Source: DATKYV01 sp035528275 (GTDB lineage Bacteria; Acidobacteriota; Terriglobia; UBA7540). From it: 19,903 nt of DNA. Location of the stretch: the NCBI GenBank assembly GCA_035528275.1, contig DATKYV010000060.1, forward strand, positions 1 to 19,903. Direction: 5' to 3'. Positions 14,372 through 19,903 of the stretch are shown one piece after another. How positions within the stretch are numbered: the first letter of the stretch is position 1; each line of letters starts with the position of its first letter. Both the position numbers and the translations under genes were made by a program. The notes under the pieces are model-generated. The model was not told the DNA's origin. It ran no database searches and saw only the letters and a program-made list of their open reading frames with translations.

Positions 14372-15418
14372 ATGGCGAAGAAATCGAAAGGCACCATCGG
14401 GATTTTGACGGGGGGTGGTGATTGCCCGGGATTGAATGCGGTTATTCGAGCCGTCGTCCGCCGCGCGGAGATGCTGGGTTACAAAGTCGTGGGCATCAAG
14501 AACGGCTGGCAGGGGCTCGTCAAGGGTGTCGTTGAACCCCTGTCGCACTACTCCGTCTCGGGGATTCTTCCCCGCGGGGGAACGATTCTCGGTACCTCAC
14601 GCACCAATCCGCTCAAGACGGAGGAGAGCAAGAAGAAACTGCTCGCCAACTTGAAGAAGCTGAAGATCGACTACATCATCGCCGTGGGAGGCGAGGACAC
14701 GCTGGGTGTGGCGCGAAAGCTGGCCGCCGAAAAAATCAAAGTGGTGGGTGTTCCCAAGACCATCGACAATGACGTCGAAGGGACCGACCAGACCTTCGGG
14801 TTCGACACCGCCGTCTCCATTGTCACCGAGGCCATCGACCGGCTGCACTCCACAGCCGAGTCGCACCAGCGCGTGATGGTCGTGGAAGTGATGGGCCGGC
14901 ATACCGGCTGGATCGCCATTGTGGGCGGCATTGCGGGAGGCGGGGACTGCATCTTGATCCCCGAGGAGCCCAAGACCATCGAGGAAATCTGCGAGATCGT
15001 CAAGAAGCGGCACGCGCGGGGCCGCCTTTTCTCCATCGTCGTGGTGGCCGAGGGATTTCAGCTTGCCGGAGCCGACCAGCTGGTGACCAAAGACCAGAGG
15101 CTCGACCAGTTTGGGCACGTCCACCTCGGCGGAATCGGCGAGGTCATCGGTAGCCAGATCGAGAAACTCACGGGCTTCGAAACCCGCGTCACCGTTCTGG
15201 GCCACATCCAGCGCGGTGGTTCGCCCACGGCGTTCGACCGCCTGCTGGGCACCCGCTACGGGGTGCGGGCTGTGGACCTGATTGAGCAGGGGAAATTCGG
15301 TCACATGGTGAGCCTGAGAGGCAGCACCATTACCAGCATCCACATGAGCAAGGCCATGCGCAAGCTCAAGTTCGTCGACCCCAATCTCATTGAGATCGCC
15401 AAGATCTTCTACGGTTAA
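14372..15418 (+). CDS. pfkA: 6-phosphofructokinase, predicted pyrophosphate-dependent
   Basis: 348 residues. Phosphorylates fructose 6-phosphate to fructose 1,6-bisphosphate in glycolysis. The PFK signatures are present: GGGDCPGLNAVIR (14-26), the donor site GGEDTLG (106-112), the catalytic PKTIDND (128-134, base D132), MGRHTGW, and the C-terminal GHIQRGGSPTAFDR. Two positions separate donor types. The residue matching E. coli Gly104 is D109 and the one matching Gly124 is K129. Asp and Lys there are the established marks of pyrophosphate-dependent enzymes, and the GGEDTLG...PKTIDND combination is that of the actinomycete-type (group III) branch. I therefore predict a reversible PPi-PFK (EC 2.7.1.90), usable in glycolysis and gluconeogenesis. 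The ATG at 14372 has AAGGAG 12 bases upstream, a rather long spacing. Own promoter; no terminator was found in the 153-bp gap after it. Confidence 0.93.
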   Translation: MAKKSKGTIGILTGGGDCPGLNAVIRAVVRRAEMLGYKVVGIKNGWQGLVKGVVEPLSHYSVSGILPRGGTILGTSRTNPLKTEESKKKLLANLKKLKIDYIIAVGGEDTLGVARKLAAEKIKVVGVPKTIDNDVEGTDQTFGFDTAVSIVTEAIDRLHSTAESHQRVMVVEVMGRHTGWIAIVGGIAGGGDCILIPEEPKTIEEICEIVKKRHARGRLFSIVVVAEGFQLAGADQLVTKDQRLDQFGHVHLGGIGEVIGSQIEKLTGFETRVTVLGHIQRGGSPTAFDRLLGTRYGVRAVDLIEQGKFGHMVSLRGSTITSIHMSKAMRKLKFVDPNLIEIAKIFYG

Positions 15419-15571
15419 GACCCGTTTCGGAAATCGTTTGGCTCGCTGGAAACTCGCCCCTTCCTCTGGGGGGAAGAGGACGCGGCTCGCCCTTTCTCAT
15501 CCTTCCACTTGTTCATTCATCTTGCATTCTGGCAGTGAATTCAAACGCGGCGGGGCGGCGGCTTGGCGAAA

Positions 15572-16303
15572 TCAATCGCTGGACGAAGCGACGGTGGTGC
15601 GCACGCCCCGGTGTACGATGGATTGGAGGTCAGCCCTGAAGGTGGGGACGGCCGAGTGCGGCAGGCAGGCCAGGAGGGCCCGGAAAGCCAGCAACGTCTC
15701 CTTCGAAACCAGGTCGAGATCGTGGAAGTAGAGGTCAAAGCGGGTCCAGAGTTCTGGAGGACGGTCCCCGGTTCGCTCGGCGTAGCGGTACGAGCGGCGG
15801 AATTCCCCACTCAAGGTCTCCACCGCCCGGCGCAAGACCCGGAGGTGCAACTGGAATCGCAGGCGGGACTGGAATACCAGTTGATCGAGCAGCTCGTGCA
15901 TGCGCACGTAGTCGACCATCACGCGCGAGCGAAAGTGGCGCGCGCCCATGTTTCGCGTGGGCACGACGATCTTCGCCGAGGGGAGATGCTTGGTCATCTG
16001 ACGCAAGAGCAGCGTGACGATTTCCGTCAGGCGGTCCCACTCCGAAACGGAAAGCCGCACCAGGCGCCAGGCAATCTCCGGATTGCCGGCGTCCCGCTCC
16101 TCGAAGGCGTCATTGAGCGAAATGCCGAGGATGGCGGACTGGGTTTCGATCTCCTGGACCACCGGTTGGTAAATCGCAGCTCGGTCCTCGCTGAGGGGGG
16201 GCAGGCGGCCCGGGGACTGCGGCCGGCGCTCGTCCAGCCGCAGAAGCCGGCGAAGCGCGATACCCACGCCACCCAGGATCAAAACCGCCATAAGCCACTT
16301 CAT
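15572..16303 (-). CDS. Membrane-anchored protein of unknown function
   Basis: 243 residues; I do not recognise the family. Residues 1 to about 18 are a hydrophobic segment (MKWLMAVLILGGVGIAL) followed directly by RRLLRLDERR, the pattern of an uncleaved N-terminal anchor with positive residues inside, so the rest is probably cytoplasmic. The body looks almost wholly helical and is rich in Arg, Leu and Glu (for example IVTLLLRQMTKHLPS and LHLRVLRRAVETLSGEFRRS), with no obvious metal or nucleotide motif. The coding signal is good: a long frame, sensible composition and a clear promoter. No ribosome binding site precedes the ATG; instead the promoter's -10 box ends only eight bases before it. It is convergent with pfkA and divergent from lysS. 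Confidence 0.75.
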   Translation of the reverse strand: MKWLMAVLILGGVGIALRRLLRLDERRPQSPGRLPPLSEDRAAIYQPVVQEIETQSAILGISLNDAFEERDAGNPEIAWRLVRLSVSEWDRLTEIVTLLLRQMTKHLPSAKIVVPTRNMGARHFRSRVMVDYVRMHELLDQLVFQSRLRFQLHLRVLRRAVETLSGEFRRSYRYAERTGDRPPELWTRFDLYFHDLDLVSKETLLAFRALLACLPHSAVPTFRADLQSIVHRGVRTTVASSSD

Positions 16304-16311
16304 CGAGCGCT

Positions 16312-16340
16312 ACTATAGGTAATCTTTATCGGCCTTTCAA
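16312..16340 (-). promoter_or_regulatory. Promoter giving a leaderless or near-leaderless transcript
   Basis: On the minus strand TTGAAA (16340-16335) and TATAGT (16317-16312) are separated by exactly 17 bp. Transcription should begin six to nine bases further on, at about 16306-16303, which is at or just before the A of the ATG at 16303. This explains the missing ribosome binding site. Confidence 0.7.
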
Positions 16341-16486
16341 GGACGAATCTTTAGAGTCCTCATACCATTCATAACTGGTTACTGCATTGATTGAGGCCAT
16401 GCGCTCCCCCCGTCGGCTGAAACGCCGGCCTCGGGGTTCTCTCCTGACACGATGACCGTCCCCGGAACCCGTTACGCCGCGCTTCC

Positions 16487-16516
16487 TTGACACCGTTTTC
16501 GCCCAAAACCTATAAT
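16487..16516 (+). promoter_or_regulatory. Consensus sigma-70 promoter of lysS
   Basis: TTGACA (16487-16492) and TATAAT (16511-16516) are both perfect consensus boxes with an 18-bp spacer. Transcription should start near 16523, about 50 nt before the lysS GTG. Between this and the divergent promoter at 16312-16340 nothing else is evident. Confidence 0.85.
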
Positions 16517-16573
16517 GCCATCCTTTGTACCCCGTGCAGCGCGACGGACTGTGAAGGGAGCGGAGCAATCTAA

Positions 16574-18121
16574 GTGTCCACGAGCGAGCCTGAAAACCTG
16601 ATCCTGCAGCGCCAAAAAAAACTGCGGGCGATTGCCGACCTCGGCTTCGAACTCTACCCGCGCAAGTTTGCCTTCACTCACTCCCTTCCCAGGATTCTCG
16701 AGGAGTTCTCAAGCCGGACGACGGAAGAGCTCGCCGCGCAAAAGATTCCGGTGCGCATCGCCGGGCGGATGATGACGATTCGTCCCCACGGCAAGGCGGG
16801 ATTCGCGCACCTGGCGGGTGGCGGGGTGCGGGTCCAGATCTACGTGCGGCTCGACGCCGTGGGCGAGCGCGACTTCGAGCTCTTCAAGCTGCTCGATCTC
16901 GGCGACCTGGTGGGAGCCGAGGGCTATCTTTTCCGCACCAAGACCGGCGAGCTCACCGTGCACGTCGAGCGGCTGCATTTTCTGGCCAAGGCGATGCTGC
17001 CCCTGCCCGAGAAATGGCACGGGTTGACCGACGTCGAAATCCGCTACCGGCAGCGCTACCTCGACCTGATGGTGAACGCCGAGGTGCGAACGCTTTTCGA
17101 GAAGCGCAGCCGCCTGATCCGCGCGCTCCGCGAGTTTCTCGACGCGGAAGGGTATCTCGAGGTCGAAACCCCCATGATGCAGCCCCTGGCGGGCGGCGCC
17201 ATGGCGCGACCCTTCGTCACCCACCACAACGCCCTCGACCTCGATCTTTACCTCCGAATCGCCCCTGAGCTTTACCTGAAGCGGCTGACCGTGGGCGGTC
17301 TCGAACGCGTGTACGAAATCAGCCGTAACTTCCGCAACGAGGGCATCTCCACCCAGCACAATCCCGAGTTCACCATGCTGGAGTTCTATCAGGCCTATGC
17401 CGACTACCGCGACATGATGGAACTCACCGAGCGCCTGATGCGCCACGTGGCGCGGGCGGTAGCCGGCGGGCTGGAATTCAGTTTCGATGGGCAGTCGATC
17501 TCTTTCGCCGAGTTCCATCGCTACACGATGAAAGAAGCTGTCGTCCGCTTTTGGCCTTCGGACGCGGGGCAGGGACCCGCACTCAGCGATTTGGCTGACC
17601 CGCGCGCCACCTTCCGATGGATCGAGACCTATAACGCGTGGGCGGCCAAGGAGGGCAGCGGCCGCGAGCCCCTCGCTCTCGAAGAAGGAACGGCGCCGGG
17701 AGCGGCCTTGCAAGAGCTTTTTGAAACCCTCGCCGAGCCTCACCTGATCCAGCCGACCTTTATCCTCGATTATCCGCTCGAAGTTTCGCCCCTCTCCAAG
17801 CAGAAGCCCGACGATCCCAACTTCGTTGAACGCTTCGAGCTTTACGTGGGCGGGATGGAAATTGCCAACGCCTTCAGCGAGCTTAACGATCCTGTCGAGC
17901 AGCGGAACCGCTTCGAATACCAGCAACTGCTGCGCGAGAAAGGCGACCTGACGGCGCACGCCATCGACGAAGATTACGTTCGCGCCCTCAGCTACGGCAT
18001 GCCGCCCACGGGCGGGGAAGGCATCGGCATCGACCGGCTCACCATGCTGCTCACCGACTCACGCTCTATCCGCGACGTCATCCTGTTTCCCTTGCTGCGC
18101 CCAGAGAAATCCGAGGAATGA
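16574..18121 (+). CDS. lysS: Lysyl-tRNA synthetase, class II
   Basis: 515 residues; charges tRNA-Lys with lysine using ATP. An N-terminal helical segment leads into the OB-fold anticodon-binding domain (about 58-165). The class II catalytic core contains a motif 1 region (FLDAEGYLEVETPMM), motif 2 (RNFRNEG from R251, then HNPEFTMLEFYQAY) and motif 3 (GIGIDRLTML near 483-492). The start is GTG, preceded in frame by TAA at 16571-16573, so no earlier start is possible; GGAG lies eight bases upstream. The length and all class II motifs are intact. Downstream it faces the DUF6064-like gene with about 50 bp between stops and no visible terminator. Confidence 0.97.
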   Translation: MSTSEPENLILQRQKKLRAIADLGFELYPRKFAFTHSLPRILEEFSSRTTEELAAQKIPVRIAGRMMTIRPHGKAGFAHLAGGGVRVQIYVRLDAVGERDFELFKLLDLGDLVGAEGYLFRTKTGELTVHVERLHFLAKAMLPLPEKWHGLTDVEIRYRQRYLDLMVNAEVRTLFEKRSRLIRALREFLDAEGYLEVETPMMQPLAGGAMARPFVTHHNALDLDLYLRIAPELYLKRLTVGGLERVYEISRNFRNEGISTQHNPEFTMLEFYQAYADYRDMMELTERLMRHVARAVAGGLEFSFDGQSISFAEFHRYTMKEAVVRFWPSDAGQGPALSDLADPRATFRWIETYNAWAAKEGSGREPLALEEGTAPGAALQELFETLAEPHLIQPTFILDYPLEVSPLSKQKPDDPNFVERFELYVGGMEIANAFSELNDPVEQRNRFEYQQLLREKGDLTAHAIDEDYVRALSYGMPPTGGEGIGIDRLTMLLTDSRSIRDVILFPLLRPEKSEE

Positions 18122-18172
18122 CAGGCGGATGATGCGATTCAACACCATAGTATTTCTGCTATAGGTTGCTTG

Positions 18173-18835
18173 TTAGGTTGCAGGGGGCTGGAGCGCCGAT
18201 TCAGACGGTGCCGGCGTGGCGATCACCGCCGCAAGCCCGATCACGCCCGCCACCAGCAGCCCAAGATCTTGAAGAATTCCGAACCGAAACGCCGCAGTGG
18301 AACCCACTGCGGCCCAAAGCAGCGGCACGATGAAGACGGACCTTGGGAGCGGCGCCGCTGCAAAGAGCAACATGCCAAGGGTAAAAATCGTGGTCGGGCA
18401 GGGGAGCCCGAATGTTGGCACCGCCGGGTAACGATGGCCCAGGAAGTGACCGAGCAGGGGATAGAGGGCCAGCGCGTATGCCATCAATATTCCACCAGCC
18501 CAGCCGCGCATGCCGCCGCGGAAACGAAAGATGAGTCGGCCTTTGAGAACACCGATCCAAGCGAACCAAAGCGCGCCAACCAAGAAGACAGCGCCGAAGA
18601 GCCATGCCGCAGGATTGATGTCAGTAAAGAAAATGAAATGGTATGCGATAGCCATCCACCCCCAGAAGAACGACAAGACGGCGGAGATGACGCGACTCCC
18701 GGAAGGCCAGCCACGATACAGGACTACGATCGTCGCGAGCGCCAGCAGGTAGAGAATGAGCTGCATCGGCCACACGCTCTGGTTGTATCGCGCGAACACT
18801 TCGAGGAACTGTTCGGCTGTGAATTGGGTCTCCAT
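18173..18835 (-). CDS. Multi-spanning membrane protein, DUF6064-like
   Basis: 220 residues from the ATG at 18835. The N-terminal pattern FTAEQFLEVFARYNQSVWP, followed by a hydrophobic helix, and the later AYHFIFFTDINPAAWLFGA segment are what I recall of the DUF6064 family. About seven hydrophobic segments are visible (roughly 24-40, 48-66, 76-96, 107-126, 145-160, 168-181, 190-207), with a Pro/Ser-rich tail. The function is unknown; it should sit in the inner membrane. The ATG at 18835 lacks a clear ribosome binding site, but it fits the family N-terminus better than the longer frame up to 18952, whose first 39 residues are unlike a membrane protein and cross the predicted promoter. Family recognition is from memory, moderate confidence. 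Confidence 0.78.
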   Translation of the reverse strand: METQFTAEQFLEVFARYNQSVWPMQLILYLLALATIVVLYRGWPSGSRVISAVLSFFWGWMAIAYHFIFFTDINPAAWLFGAVFLVGALWFAWIGVLKGRLIFRFRGGMRGWAGGILMAYALALYPLLGHFLGHRYPAVPTFGLPCPTTIFTLGMLLFAAAPLPRSVFIVPLLWAAVGSTAAFRFGILQDLGLLVAGVIGLAAVIATPAPSESALQPPAT

Positions 18836-18883
18836 AGTGAGTATGGTAGCCGCGGGAATTTCGGTCCTGCAAGCGGCAGTGGA

Positions 18884-18912
18884 ATTGTATTTGGGCAAAG
18901 GCGAAATGCAAA
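18884..18912 (-). promoter_or_regulatory. Probable promoter of the DUF6064-like gene
   Basis: On the minus strand TTTGCA (18912-18907) and TACAAT (18889-18884) are separated by 17 bp, four and five of six consensus bases. The predicted start near 18877 leaves a leader of about 41 nt. Confidence 0.45.
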
Positions 18913-18928
18913 CGATCCGATTAGCATA

Positions 18929-18957
18929 TTGGAGTGCTGCGCGCGGTGGCATATAAT
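18929..18957 (+). promoter_or_regulatory. Promoter facing the aldo/keto reductase
   Basis: TTGGAG (18929-18934) and a perfect TATAAT (18952-18957) are 17 bp apart. The predicted start near 18964 lies 240 bases before the aldo/keto reductase. It diverges from the promoter at 18884-18912. Confidence 0.55.
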
Positions 18958-18978
18958 CTGTTCACGGGGCTGGCGGAA

Positions 18979-19154
18979 ATGCTCGTCCTGGGAGCGCTCT
19001 ACGGGGCCACATTGAAACCTTCGTCGTAGTCGCGAGTCTTTTTGCGGCATTCCCGCTGGCGTACGGTCCGGCGGCTTTGGTGATTCCCTTGTTCAGGCTC
19101 GGCAGAGTGGGGGATTTCAAAGAGCGATTTCGTTGCGCTCCGGGCTTGCAGTGA
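18979..19154 (+). pseudogene. Possible remnant or frameshifted small membrane-protein gene
   Basis: One frame reads GLAEMLVLGALYGA up to about 19008 and then reaches a stop at 19029. The next frame carries ETFVVVASLFAAFPLAYGPA and IPLFRLGRVGDFKERF to TGA at 19154. One extra base in GGGGCC at about 19003-19008 would join them into a hydrophobic product of about 57 residues from the ATG at 18979 (about 68 if it began at GTG 18946). The second segment distantly recalls a transmembrane stretch of cytochrome bd subunit II, but this is too short to claim. It lies just downstream of a promoter. It may equally be non-coding leader of the aldo/keto reductase gene. The rest of the 18836-19203 gap holds only the two promoters. 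Confidence 0.25.
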
Positions 19155-19203
19155 ATACTCTGGAGGCCTTGTCGCGAGTGAAAAAACACGGGTGAGGGAG
19201 GAA

Positions 19204-19903
19204 ATGCAAAAACGTCAACTCGGCGCGAGCGACTTGAACATTACGCCCATCGGCGTGGGCGCCTGGGCCATGGGCGGGCCGGGCTGGGCCTTCGCTTGGG
19301 GCAGTCAGGATGACAGCCAATCCATCGCCGCCATCCGGGCCGCGCTGGATGCGGGCGTCAATTGGATTGACACTGCGGCCGTTTACGGTCTCGGCCACGC
19401 GGAGGAAGTGGTCGCTCGCGCCCTGGAGGGAATCTCGCCCCGCCCTTACGTGTTCACCAAGTGCGCGCGCAACTGGAACGAACGCGGCGAGATCGTCATA
19501 TGCCTCAAGCGCGAGTCCGTTCGCAAGGAGCTCGAAGACAGCCTGCGGCGTCTGAAGGTGGATGTCATCGACCTCTACCAGATTCACTGGCCCGAGCCCG
19601 ATGAAGACCTCGAAGAGGGTTGGGCAACGCTTGGCGAATTGAAGCAGGAAGGCAAAGTGCGCCACATCGGTGTTTCGAACTTCAGCGTTGACCAGGTTCG
19701 GCGGGCGCGGAAGATCGCACCCATCACTTCTGTCCAGCCGCCTTACTCGTTCGTTTCTCCCGAAGCCGAGGAATCCATCCTGCCTTACGCCGCCGAGCAC
19801 CAGATCGGAGTGATCGTCTACGCGCCAATGAAATCTGGTCTGCTCACCGGCGCCATGACCCGCGAACGCGCCGCCTCGCTTCCCGCCGACGACTGGCGCT
19901 CGC
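19204..19903 (+). CDS. Aldo/keto reductase (3' truncated by window edge)
   Basis: The frame from ATG 19204 stays open to the last base, giving about 233 residues of a normal 310-330. It is an NAD(P)H-dependent oxidoreductase of the (beta/alpha)8 aldo/keto reductase superfamily, interconverting carbonyls and alcohols in the cytoplasm. The catalytic tetrad is complete: D56 and Y61 in IDTAAVYG, K86 in FTKC, H128 in YQIHWP. GKVRHIGVSNFSVDQV is the usual central signature, followed by a QPPYS segment as in bacterial general-stress and YajO-like members. GGGAGG lies immediately upstream of the ATG (spacing short), with GAGGG slightly further. The predicted promoter at 18929-18957 may drive it through a leader of about 240 nt. 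The substrate is unknown. Confidence 0.92.
   Translation, partial: MQKRQLGASDLNITPIGVGAWAMGGPGWAFAWGSQDDSQSIAAIRAALDAGVNWIDTAAVYGLGHAEEVVARALEGISPRPYVFTKCARNWNERGEIVICLKRESVRKELEDSLRRLKVDVIDLYQIHWPEPDEDLEEGWATLGELKQEGKVRHIGVSNFSVDQVRRARKIAPITSVQPPYSFVSPEAEESILPYAAEHQIGVIVYAPMKSGLLTGAMTRERAASLPADDWRS

Noticed and set aside
18170..19015. A 281-codon plus-strand frame opposite the DUF6064-like gene
   Set aside because: It is Arg/Glu/His-rich and low in hydrophobics, antisense to a clear seven-helix membrane protein, and crosses the divergent promoters.

Overview
The window reads as a high-GC chromosomal segment from an uncultured bacterium, most likely an Acidobacteriota member. This is inference. 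It rests on the gene order rimP-nusA-infB-DUF503-rbfA-truB, a pyrophosphate-type phosphofructokinase, a Tat-exported amidase, BON-repeat and DUF6064-like proteins, and 7-bp tandem repeats between genes. No tRNA, rRNA, CRISPR array, prophage or transposase gene was seen.

Layout. (1) 1-1269: 3' part of a flavin oxidoreductase of the Old Yellow Enzyme superfamily, running in from the left edge. (2) 1269-1865: a repeat-rich gap with two different heptanucleotide arrays, a possible 47-residue membrane protein on the minus strand, and a 100-bp element bounded by 15-bp inverted repeats that looks like a non-autonomous mobile element. (3) 1866-4404, minus strand: a HAD-family hydrolase followed by a Tat-exported amidase. 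(4) 4539-11170, plus strand: the transcription/translation operon rimP-nusA-infB-DUF503-rbfA-truB, preceded by a good promoter and an intrinsic terminator placed almost at the transcript's 5' end, a layout that suggests attenuation. (5) 11146-13043: two divergent damaged genes, a family-28 glycosyltransferase with an in-frame amber codon and a LysE-type exporter with a one-base frameshift. (6) 13324-14126: an exported three-BON-domain protein ending at a strong terminator. (7) 14221-15418: pfkA with its own promoter; its active-site residues predict use of pyrophosphate. (8) 15572-16303, minus strand: an unrecognised membrane-anchored protein with a near-perfect promoter placed so close to the start codon that its mRNA should be leaderless or nearly so. 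(9) 16487-18121: lysS behind a consensus promoter. (10) 18173-18835, minus strand: a multi-spanning DUF6064-like membrane protein. (11) 18929 to the right edge: a promoter, a possible gene remnant, and the 5' part of an aldo/keto reductase cut by the window end.

The core of the window is housekeeping: ribosome maturation (RimP, RbfA), transcription elongation and antitermination (NusA), initiation (IF2), tRNA modification (TruB), tRNA charging (LysS) and glycolysis (PFK). The less ordinary content lies between these blocks: two neighbouring genes with single-base lesions (and possibly a third further on), the 100-bp inverted-repeat element, the heptamer arrays, the attenuator-like rimP leader, the probable leaderless promoter and the pyrophosphate-type PFK. 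I saw no clear sign of a wholly new multi-gene system.
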